Position numbers and translations under genes: made by a program. Source: Phoronis australis (Eukaryota; Phoronida; Phoronidae). From it: a stretch of 51,566 nucleotides of DNA. The stretch spans positions 59,642 through 111,207 of the forward strand of contig NMRA01000102.1 in assembly GCA_002633005.1 (NCBI GenBank). The letters run 5' to 3'. Under the pieces are notes generated by a model, which saw nothing but the letters and a program-made list of their open reading frames with translations, was not told the DNA's origin and did not search any database. This document shows, in pieces, positions 12,401 to 24,400 of the stretch (position 1 is the stretch's first letter; the number at the start of each line of letters is the position of its first letter).

Positions 12401-15400
12401 TCAGCAATTAGTGAGATTGTTAAGTCTGTCTGCCCTGACTGTAATCCTACAAAGGAAACAAAATATTTTGCAACAAAATTGAGAGCAACACTGAAACGGG
12501 GAAACAAAATATTCTTCCTACCTACATACCCATCTTGGAGAACGTTGGGTTGAGCAAGGGGAAAAAACGCGATGTGCTTATCTACCAACTTACCCACACA
12601 GCAGTAAACAGGATGTGCTTCACACAGCAGTAAGGGGAACAGGATGTGCTCATCTACCAACTTACCCACACAGCAGTAAGAGGGATATGAACAGGATGTG
12701 CTTCACGCAGCAATAACGGGAATAGTACACAGTATGCCTATCTACCAACTTACCCATAGAGCAGTAAGGAAAGGAATGATATCTTCAGGATGGCATTCCT
12801 GATATCTGCGCTTAGGCTTTTGGGAAAGTTTTTGAAATCATGGATTTAACAGTAATAGTCACTTACAAGGGTCCCGCATTTTGAGAACCAGTTTTCTCCA
12901 CGTAATAACTGGGCATCAGACTGGTTCTAGTCAAAATCCCGGACCCTAATGTCAGTGCTATTGGCGATTTAACTTCAAACGACAACTTACGGACAGGCCT
13001 TTATGTAATATCAGTGAAGAGATACCTTGATGAGGTTTTCCTTTAAATTTGCTTGTTTGGTAATAACTCAGGCAAAGATATATCCTGAAATATATTTTTC
13101 AATGCATGTTCCCCTTGACCTCTGGCCCTTCTAGATAGTCCTCAAAGTAAATTATCTAAAGAGGTTTTCACCAAACATATTCTGGTTCTATCTTGCATTC
13201 GTTATGCAATTATTCTTTCTTCAATTTGGCACAATATTTGCCAAAATGGCAATTTTACATTTTGTCAAAAGTTGATTAAATTCTTTAAATTCTATATTTA
13301 AGCTTTTTCTTCATGTGTAATTTTATGCCATGACGATAGTGGTCATTTGCTTATTAAAGAATGGCTGTTTTTGTTGTGAATTTCACTATTTAAATTCTAC
13401 TTGTTTTTCAATGTGGTGAACTAAAAGAATATTTAATAATCCACTTATTATTGGGAAACAAACAATAATGGCTGAATTATCCAGTAATGTCACTTTGACT
13501 CACTCTTGTTTTGTTAATCTAACGGTATATGCTGCATTGGGTTTTAGTTGAACAGATATTGAACCAATTTCTAGAATAACAAGTGTGCAATCTCTTTGTT
13601 TTGGCATTTAAAGTTGAGTAATCCTTAGATAAACACAAAATGGGTAATTGATTATTGAAAGGGTTCATTGGGTGACAATCAACAGTCAGTCACTCCATGT
13701 AAAGGAATTCAGTGGCATTTTTATTAGCTGAAAACTGCTCTGAGAATTTGTGAATTTGGAGTTCTATGTATGTGTGGAAACTTGCCATAGTGTGCATGGG
13801 ATAAGGTTGCAATTTGCTCATCATTTTGAGTTGATGCACATTTCATTCCCCCATAGCAACCGTCCGAGTAACAACGGTTGAACTATACACCACAACCCTA
13901 GTGACAACAGTTGGACTGTGATCCGTCTTCCCTGGACCTCTTATAACCTGCTGTATGAAGGTGGACAGGATTACTAAAGCGAGGAGGATGTTTGTTTGAT
14001 ATTGACGATATTAATCATTTATAAGTAGTGTGAATTTCCTTTAGTGTTGAAGGATACTGCTCACCACTCGTTGGAGGTGGCAGGGTGGCGTTCATCCAAT
14101 CTGTTACACGTGATTGATGTTGATTAACTCCACTGTTTTACTTGGGCTGGCACTTCACCACAAACTGTAACTGTTGTGTTATTTCAAGTTCAGTGTGCAT
14201 TGCCAGGACAAAACCTTGTCAACGAATTTTTATTTGGAGTAACTTGTTGTCATTATTTTCGTCATGGCGACTGGGAGAAGAAGCATGTCAGTTCAGCTTC
14301 CCTCAAAACCTCAGCTGTCCATTGATGTTGCTGGAAATAAGAAAGGAGCGTATTCAATACGCAGAAGCTCCATGTATCCAGGAACTAACAATGCCAACGA
14401 CGGCCGTCAATTAATTCTCAGTAGGCATTTATGGTCATTGTTGTGTGTACTGTTTCAATGAAACAGCTACAAACCATATCATAGTGTCAAAAGTGAATTT
14501 TTGTCATGCTCCTATTTGTCGCCCCAAAGCAGTGTCATAGTATTTTTGTTCTTTTTTAATTGAAATTGGTTCCAGTAAACTGTCTGATCTTTCTCCAATG
14601 CCAGACATCATTGGTGATGGAAACCAACTCGACGTAGTGTCAATGACAACCTCTCAGTTCTTCTGTGCTTAGAAATTGTTTCTGATCTTAGTGGGGAATA
14701 AGGCAGGCTGATTTTATAATGAAACATGACCTTCATCAAACTTTTTTGACAGATGTTAGAATGGATTTATTGCATCTTTGATTGGTTGATATATCTTACA
14801 ATTGTTATTCTATCTTACTCGTCAGCATTTGGTTAAATTGATTAAAATAGATTTAAACTTTTATACACTGAAAAATTGTGTAACCTACCTTGATTTTTTT
14901 TTTGATTTTGAAAAAAAATGAAAACATATTTTTCATTGAAATAATGTTAATTGAGGGTGTTAGAAATACCCTCAAAAGAAGAAATGGTTTATTTCAAGTT
15001 ATTTTTAAACAACATTTCTAAATCAAAATGCATGTACATACGCTATATTGATAAAATACAAATAATCAATTTAAGTTTATGGTTAAATATAACCTTTTTA
15101 ATAAGTGTGTATTTAGCCAACTATTTTCAAAACTTTGTATTTTAACTCAGTAAAGTAAAAGTATGTTTTCTAAAAGCAGAAATCCTGTAGAATTGATTTT
15201 TTGCCAAACATGTGACTATGTCGTTTAAGTTAAATTTAAGAAAAAAGCAATGTAGATTGCGAGCAAAACAATGGCACCAATAAAATTCTCAAATTTCATT
15301 TATTGTAAATATTTGGGATAAATCTCAAAATTATCACTTTGCTTTTATTGTTACGCTCCCGCGATGTGGGGGAGTTTGAACGGCAAGTCAGGATACAGTC

Positions 15401-18400
15401 AGGATACAATCAGGATACAGTCAGGATACAGTCAGGATACTGTCAGGATACAGTCAGGATACAGTCAGGATACAGTCGTTAGGCAGTGTTAGCAAGGGAA
15501 GAGGGTAATGGTCTGATATAACGTGCCCGAATTTTGAGAACCAGTTTCCCCACTCAGTAACAGGCATCAAACTGGTTCTCAAAATGCGTGCATGTTATAT
15601 CAGACTATTGCCAAGGAAGAAAGTTAGCAAATAAGTGTTTACATAGTCCAGCTCTCTCATTGCTTGCGTTCATCTATTAGCTCACGTAATCCAGGAATTA
15701 TGTTGTAAATAGCACTTCCAATATTAATCGATATTTAGAAATACTATTTCCAAATGATGTTCAACAAATCAAAAGTCATAAAGAAGATTTGTTTTTTATG
15801 AAATACTGTCACCAAAAAACTTCAAACGGAGTAAAACTGTTGACTTTCAGAGAAATTAGACTTTCCTTTCAATTGCTGATTCCTTTGTGTGACTGTAAGC
15901 TCTGACCGGCTTACCACCACAGCATTGTGTACCAAACCAATAGGCTTGTTTATCAAGTTTAATTGAATGTGATTCTAGATCAGATCATGATGTTCCAAGT
16001 CTCTTTGTTTTAACAGTCCAGGGGAATGGTACCTATTGATTTGTGCCATTTATTTTTTTTCATGAAAATCGTAAAACGTTTATTTTTAAGGCCCATCATG
16101 CAAAACTGGAAAATTATAAAAACCATTCCTAGCTACATTTTGGGGATTTAGCATCTGAAAGTTTTTATGAATCTTAATCAGCCGTTTGTGGAATGCGATG
16201 TTCTGAAGTTAGCCAAATTTGAACATTTTTAGGGTCCTTAAGAATTGGTTTAAAGCAAGGCATTTTTTAATTTTACGTTATTGTAAAACCATTGCGATAA
16301 GGTTTTATGGTTTAATACAATGATACTTTACAGATGTATTAGCAGCAATAGGACATTTGTGATTTTAAGTAAGTTTGAAGAGTTAGACCACCATGTACTA
16401 GCAACGATGCCAATTGTGACCACTGTCTGTCTTACAATACAACTTGTACCTTGTACAATGTCAGTTGTGACCACTGTCTGTCTTACAATACAACTTGTAC
16501 TTGGTACAATATCAGTGTGACCACTGTCTGTCTTACAGTACAACTTGTACCTTGTACAATGTCAGTTGTGACCACTGTCTGTCTTACAATACAACTTGTA
16601 CTTGGTACAATATCAGTGTGACCACTGTCTGTCTTACAGTACAACTTGTACCTTGTACAATGTCAGTTGTGACCACTGTCTGTCTTACAATACAACTTGT
16701 ACCTGGTACAATGTCAGTTGTGACCACTGTCTGTCTTACAATACAACTTGTACCTTGTACAATGTCAGTTGTGACCACTGTCTGTCTTACAATACAACTT
16801 GTACCTGGTACAATGTCAGTTGTGACCATTGTCTGTCTTACAATACAACTTGCATCAGGTACAATGTCACTCACTTGTGACCACTGTCTGTTTTACAATA
16901 CAACTTGTACCTTGTACAATGTCAGTTGTGACCACTGTCTGTCTTACAATACAACTTGCATGAGGTACAATGTCACTCACTTGTGACCACTGTCTGTTTT
17001 ACAATACAACTTGTACCTTGTACGATGTCAGTTGTGACCACTGTCTGTCTTACAATACAACTTGCACCTGGTACAATGTCAGTTGTGACCATTGTTTGTC
17101 TTACAATACAACTTGTATCAGGTACAATGTCACTTGTGACCACTGTCTGTTTTACAATACAACTTGTACCTGGTACAATGTCAGTTGTGACCACTGTCTG
17201 TTTTACAGTACAACTTGTATCAGGTACAATGTCAGTTGTGACCACTGGTCCATCTTACAGAACAACTTGTACCTGGTACGATGTCAGTTGTGCCTACTGT
17301 CCATCTTACAGTTTACTGACAGTTAAGTCAAAGGGTCAGAGCTAAGTTCATAAAATTGCAGTGGATAGGGGCAATTTTGGGCATTTAACCAAACACTTAG
17401 ACAGTCAAACCTACTGAACACATTGGATCATCAAAGTCAAGTGTTTACTTAACTCCAAGTTTATCACACAATATGTATCACAAAGCTTGCTACCGTACAT
17501 GCGTTTGTTTGAATGTTCTTTATTCTTGGTGGCTGGAAATGTAGAGATATTTCACATGCTGCAACTGAACCACTTTCCACAGTCCATCGTATATGAGTTG
17601 ACTCCCTCCATCCACAAGTCAGTGACATCATCACCTATGAGTCTATAGTGTGACATCATAGTGATGTCATTCATAGTGATGTCATGCTACAGTGTGACAT
17701 TACTGTGTTAATCCTGGCTGAGGGGTTGATTTTAGTGAACTGTAAAGATGCATCTTGGAGCAGCACATTTGGATCCTGAGAGAGTTGGTTACACCATATT
17801 TATGGATTTACCGTAGTATAGTTAATGAATTAAATTTAGTTAGCTGTCTCAGCATACATAGTTCTGTGTTTGCAGTCCAGCAGTCTTAGCTATTTGCTAT
17901 CAGAATTTTGATGTGTCTTTTACTGTTATGTTTGTGCCCATTTGTTATATAGGGTAAGGAATGATTTGTCTTCAGATGCCGTTCTTTACGAAAGTGATCA
18001 AAAGCATGGCACCAGTGTCTGCCTTTGAACATGATGACAGACTCCTTCCAATAGGTCTGTTACCTTTGAACATGATGACAGACTCCCTCCTATAGGAAAC
18101 ATTTTCTTTGGCTTCCAAGAGCTCAAAAGTGTCTTTGGCTTGGTCTAATTTGTAATTCTGGTGTACAAGGGTGGCTGAGATGACTGGGACACAATTTCTT
18201 TCATTCACGGATATTTTGAGACATTGGATTTTCTGAATGAATGTCCCACCACTCAACAATGGCAATTGTGTGGCTTGATGGCCTTAAAGACTTTCTGAAA
18301 AACGTGGAACTATCCCTGTGCATTGAATCTATACAAAAATGCAGAGTGCAGTCCACCATTACTACCCTTACAAAGTTTATTTCATCATGTTGTCACTATA

Positions 18401-21400
18401 TCAGAACAGTTATGGGAGCAACAAAGCTTTTCAGTATTCATGAATGCTTAGGGACACCGAACAAATGAACAAACGTTTGTGGATTTTGTGAAATTTCTGG
18501 GATTTTGAAGTGCGTGGAAATGTTGTACTGACCTACTTTTAATCAGTTTTTAATTAAATAATGGATCTAGATTTGAATGACTTGTTATGTATACTAGTTT
18601 CTCGACTTCAGGCTACTTCTGTGCTCAAACACAGGCGAAGCAGAAGGGGTTCAGAGTCTAAATCTAACCACAGTGAGTTATGGATTATTGTCAATAAATG
18701 TTGATGAAATAGTGTTGTAGCATATCTTTGTGTTTACTAGGCAACACGTAGCTCATCGGCTGCTATACAGTGTCTACAACACACCCCATCACTTTCTGTA
18801 CTTTTTTCATACTGTTTATTTTAAACGGACGGTAGCTATATACGGTCACTGGTCTAAAGTGCATATTACACTTAAAATTATCACTTAAAAGGTGCTTACT
18901 TTATTCAGTGATCCTTTCTGATTCTCTCCATTGAATGAAGCATGTCTACATTTTATTCGGTGTGTTTTGAAATGAGTAACTTTTTGCATAGGTGTACTGT
19001 CGCCCCTGTATGTTTACCGCATTACAGAGTGATGTAATTGCCTATTTGTTAACTTGCAGCTGAACAGTTTTATTAGAACAATTATTGTGTTTTATTTTGA
19101 ATGCCTTGTGCTTGGCAATGAACAGCTGATGTGAATACTGTGCACAAAAAAAGACCTGTCTGTATGTAACAATTAACAGCTGATGTGAACACCGTATGTA
19201 AAACAAGACCTGTTTGTATGTAACAACAGCTGATGTGAATACTGTGCACGAAACAAGACCTGTGTGTATATAACGGTACAACTGATGTGAATGTTGTGCG
19301 TAAAACAAGACCTGTCTATATGTAACAACAGCTGATGTGAATACTGTGTGCAAAACAAGACCTGTGTGTATATAACGGTACAACTGATGTGAATGTTGTG
19401 CGTAAAACAAGACCTGTCTATATGTAACAACAGCTGATAATTACTTCTGCCTTCATCAGGTTTGCAGCCACACAGCAAATATAAGTGGTGTAAGTTACCC
19501 TAGAACAAGTTGCTCTCCTCCATAATGTGGAGTAAGTTGTCACAAGTGGGGCAAGTTGCACTAGTTTAAATAGCATCCACACAACCCCTAAACCTAGCAA
19601 TTAACAACTTGTTCCAGGAGTAACTTGTTCTAGAGTAATTCTGTGTGTGGACGGCACATAAGGTGTTTAAACACTCACTATAAATATGGATGTTTAGTGA
19701 TCATTGGTAAAGCGTCCGTGATAACTGCTTTCTCAAAAACATGTCAGAGAGTAGACTCTGCTATATTGTAGAGTTATTTTTGTTACTATCAATGTTCAGA
19801 AGAATCGTGAAAGTCCTATTTTTGATTGCCTCTGATATAGAAGTGGAACAATATGAAAACAATTGTTAACAAAACTTAGGAGAAATACCCACAAACCTTG
19901 GTATTTGAAAGTTTTTTATGAATCGGATCAGCAGTTTCTGAGATACAATTTTCTGAAGTTTGCCAGATTTGAACATTTTCATAGGGTCCTACGCAACATT
20001 GGGTTCGTTGACAACTGGGTGATGCTTAAAGCCAGATGTAGTGTTATATGTCATCTAAGATGTAGTGTTATGTATCATTTAAGATGTAGTGTTATGTGTC
20101 ATCTAAGATGTAGTGTAAAATGTCATCTAAGTAGTGTTATATGTCATCTAAGAAGTAGTGTTATTTGTCATCTAAGAAGTAGTGTTATTTGTCATCTAAG
20201 AAGTAGTGTTATGTGTCATCTAAAATGTAGTGTTATGTGTCACCTAAGTAGTATTATATGTCATCTAAGTAGTGGTGTATGTCATCTTAGATGTAGTGTT
20301 ATATGTCATCTAAGTAGTGTTATATGTCATCTAAGTAGTGTTATATGTCATCTAAGATGTAGTGTTGTATGTCATCTAAGATGTAGTGTTATATGTCATC
20401 TAAGATGTAGTGTTGTATGTCATCAAAGATGTAGTGTTATATGTCATCTAAGATGTAGTGTTGTATGTCATCTAAGATGTAGTGTTATATGTCATCTAAG
20501 TAGTGTTATATGTCATCTAAGTAGTGTTATATGTCATCTAAGTAGTGTTATATGTCATCTTAGATGTAGAGGAATGTTTTGTCTTTCTTGGTGTTGTTTT
20601 TTATCAATATGCATAAGCTAATCCTCACTGTAAAAGGTATTTACTGTAAAAGGTATTTTGAACCTTTTTAGTTGATTTTTATGAAAATGAAAATAATTCT
20701 TGAGGTTGGATGTGTGGCACAGTGACCAAGTTAGCTGGAAATGTGGGCTAGTCTCAGTGAACTACGTTCCTTTGCTTTAGCATGCTATTAATTGTGTTCA
20801 ATGACAGAGACACACTACTTCATAATTTGCTATGAACAATGATACCAGAATCAAGTAATAAAACCGATTACAATTCAGCCAATAAGGTATGCTATTTACA
20901 TTATACAACTCTCTGACACTGTCATAGTTCTGATTTGAAGAATTTTTAATTTACGTAATTTCTTTAGAAATACATTAAAAAGGTAATACCTTTTATAATA
21001 TGGTTATTTGACTACAAAACAACTTGGAAAGAGGTTCCCCTTTACAGTTCTGTTCCCTAGCGATTTAATCACATGGCCATGCTTTGACTGCACTTATTCA
21101 CTGAATGTTTTACTTGTAGACAAGTTAAAGAAGAAGAGAGATGGTACTCCAGACAAACCATTGACCCCGAGTGTAGAGGCTGCTGAAGATGAACAGAGGC
21201 CATCCTCACGTCAAGTGCTGATGAATGAGGAAATCGCTAGTCTGGCCATCAAGGATGAGGATTTGCAGAGGGTACATTATCACGTGAAGATTTGGTAGTT
21301 TTAGTTACTCAATAGATGGCACTTCTGGCATAGTGCCAAGTCGTCTTAAATGATGCATGAGATTGCTAGCCAGGCGACCAATTATGGAAACTTGCAAAAG

Positions 21401-24400
21401 TTTCTGTGAAGTGCATAGGTTTGAAATTCATTGGTTCAGATGGCACTGTCGTTCATTTGGATAATGAATTGATAATCGTAATTACTGCGAGTCATTCTTA
21501 TAATATTTGCATCAGTATTTATCTCGCAGAATAAACTCTTTAACATCCAAGTGTCCTGCTATGAGACCGTAATATTTTTTTTATGGTTTACTTCCATGTT
21601 CTAAGAATTGGAGGTTGTATGTGTTGACTGTCCTGAAACTATAAACATGTGACATGTTGTGGTTTGGCATCAGCTACACATTGTGTGGATAGATTGATAT
21701 ACTGCGGGTCATGTTCATCTACTTCATGTGTAAAGGGGGTTCTCTTTAATATAAGTTGCTCATAACTTGATCCTGATTCGTTACCTGGTTTTAATTCCAG
21801 CTGCGAGAGCCCCATCCTCCGCCAGAGCGGAAGAAGACACCAGCCACTCGACCAGTGATGATCAAAAAGGTACCGCCGCCCTCGGAACTGGACAAACCTA
21901 CGCCAAGATTGTAAGTAGAGATCTTGGTCACTCGTGAGATGATCGGTATCTTGGTCACTAGTTAGATGATCAATATCTTGTTCACTAGTTAGATGATCAA
22001 TATCTTGTTCACTAGTTAGATGATCAATATCTTGTTCACTAGTTAGATGATCAATATCTTGTTCACTAGTTAGATGATCAATGTCTTGTTCACTAGTTAG
22101 ATGATCAATGTCTTGTTCACTAGTTAGATGATCAATGTCTTGTTCACTAGTTAGATGATCAATGTCTTGTTCACTAGTTAGATGATCAATGTCTTGTTCA
22201 CTAGTTAGATGATCAATGTCTTGTTCACTAGTTAGATGATCAATGTCTTGTTCACTAGTTAGATGATCAATGTCTTGTTCACTAGTTAGATGATCAATGT
22301 CTTGTTCACTAGTTAGATGATCAATGTCTTGTTCACTAGTTAGATGATCAATGTCTTGTTCACTAGTTAGATGATCAATGTCTTGTTCACTAGTTAGATG
22401 ATCAATGTCTTGTTCACTAGTTAGATGATCAATGTCTTGTTCACTAGTTAGATGATCAATGTCTTGTTCACTAGTTAGATGATCAATGTCTTGTTCACTA
22501 GTTAGATGATCAATGTCTTGTTCACTAGTTAGATGATCAATGTCTTGTTCACTAGTTAGATGATCAATGTCTTGTTCACTAGTTAGATGATCAATGTCTT
22601 GTTCACTAGTTAGATGATCAATGTCTTGTTCACTAGTTAGATGATCAATGTCTTGTTCACTAGTTAGATGATCAATGTCTTGTTCACTAGTTAGATGATC
22701 AATGTCTTGTTCACTAGTTAGATGATCAATGTCTTGTTCACTAGTTAGATGATCAATGTCTTGTTCACTAGTTAGATGATCAATGTCTTGTTCACTAGTT
22801 AGATGATCAATGTCTTGTTCACTAGTTAGATGATCAATGTCTTGTTCACTAGTTAGATGATCAATGTCTTGTTCACTAGTTAGATGATCAATGTCTTGTT
22901 CACTAGTTAGATGATCAATGTCTTGTTCACTAGTTAGATGATCAATGTCTTGTTCACTAGTTAGATGATCAATGTCTTGTTCACTAGTTAGATGATCAAT
23001 GTCTTGTTCACTAGTTAGATGATCAATGTCTTGTTCACTAGTTAGATGATCAATGTCTTGTTCACTAGTTAGATGATCAATGTCTTGTTCACTAGTTAGA
23101 TGATCAATGTCTTGTTCACTAGTTAGATGATCAATGTCTTGTTCACTAGTTAGATGATCAATGTCTTGTTCACTAGTTAGATGATCAATGTCTTGTTCAC
23201 TAGTTAGATGATCAATGTCTTGTTCACTAGTTAGATGATCAATGTCTTGTTCACTAGTTAGATGATCAATGTCTTGTTCACTAGTTAGATGATCAATGTC
23301 TTGTTCACTAGTTAGATGATCAATGTCTTGTTCACTAGTTAGATGATCAATGTCTTGTTCACTAGTTAGATGATCAATGTCTTGTTCACTAGTTAGATGA
23401 TCAATGTCTTGTTCACTAGTTAGATGATCAATGTCTTGTTCACTAGTTAGATGATCAATGTCTTGTTCACTAGTTAGATGATCAATGTCTTGTTCACTAG
23501 TTAGATGATCAATGTCTTGTTCACTAGTTAGATGATCAATGTCTTGTTCACTAGTTAGATGATCAATGTCTTGTTCACTAGTTAGATGATCAATGTCTTG
23601 TTCACTAGTTAGATGATCAATGTCTTGTTCACTAGTTAGATGATCAATGTCTTGTTCACTAGTTAGATGATCAATGTCTTGTTCACTAGTTAGATGATCA
23701 ATGTCTTGTTCACTAGTTAGATGATCAATGTCTTGTTCACTAGTTAGATGATCAATGTCTTGTTCACTAGTTAGATGATCAATGTCTTGTTCACTAGTTA
23801 GATGATCAATGTCTTGTTCACTAGTTAGATGATCAATGTCTTGTTCACTAGTTAGATGATCAATGTCTTGTTCACTAGTTAGATGATCAATGTCTTGTTC
23901 ACTAGTTAGATGATCAATGTCTTGTTCACTAGTTAGATGATCAATGTCTTGTTCACTAGTTAGATGATCNCCCCCCCCCCCGATTTCTTGAAATTTCACG
24001 TTTAAGCGCCCATGTCTGGTTAACCGCCCACCCCCGATTTTTTGGGTTCGCCAATTTAACCGCCCAGGGCGTTAACCCGAACAATTACGGTATGTACACA
24101 TTTGCATAAAGAAAAATACAGGAAGTCATCCAGATGTGTGGCATACCTATTGTAATTTCTAGGGAATGTACTTGTTTCATCTTATACAATAAATTTGTGA
24201 AAAAAGCTTTTGTGCCACATGTGATTCATTCAAACTCAGTACACTCAGGTATTACTTGGTAAATGCAGAAAAGTAACAGTGTCATCAGATCAGGGTATTG
24301 GTGTAGTGTACTAACATGTGTAAGATCCCTTGCAACCCGGTGCCTTGAGACTGTCACAGCCATATAGTTATTAAAATTTGGCTTTGTTCTCAGGAGGATT

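Larger units (their letters stand above)
11664..13850. other. Intronic DNA with minor repeats
   Basis: No gene was recognised. It includes an imperfect repeat at 12575-12770 and a foldback at 12869-12946. Between 12960 and 13850 it is plain AT-rich sequence. Short frames at 11991-12215 and 12364-12669 look like chance; the second overlaps the repeat. Confidence 0.45.
14421..16413. other. Intronic DNA, no gene
   Basis: AT-rich intron of the exon 1b transcript. It contains only the 11-bp array at 15387-15477 and the foldback at 15505-15612. The frame at 14951-15145 is low-complexity and not coding-like. Confidence 0.5.

Noticed and set aside
16320-17345. Several overlapping frames with repeated peptides on both strands
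   Set aside because: By-products of the 51-bp minisatellite.
17972-18468. Overlapping frames of 97 and 75 codons on opposite strands
   Set aside because: No family features, no splice sites in matching phase.
19863-20621. 252-codon frame with RCSVICHL repeats
   Set aside because: Created by 21/24-bp repeat units; no splice sites, start context or homology.
21639-23999. 786-codon minus-strand open frame of DHLTSEQDI repeats
   Set aside because: It is the 27-bp satellite read in an open frame; 27 is a multiple of three. It overlaps a MYCBPAP exon on the other strand and crosses the N.
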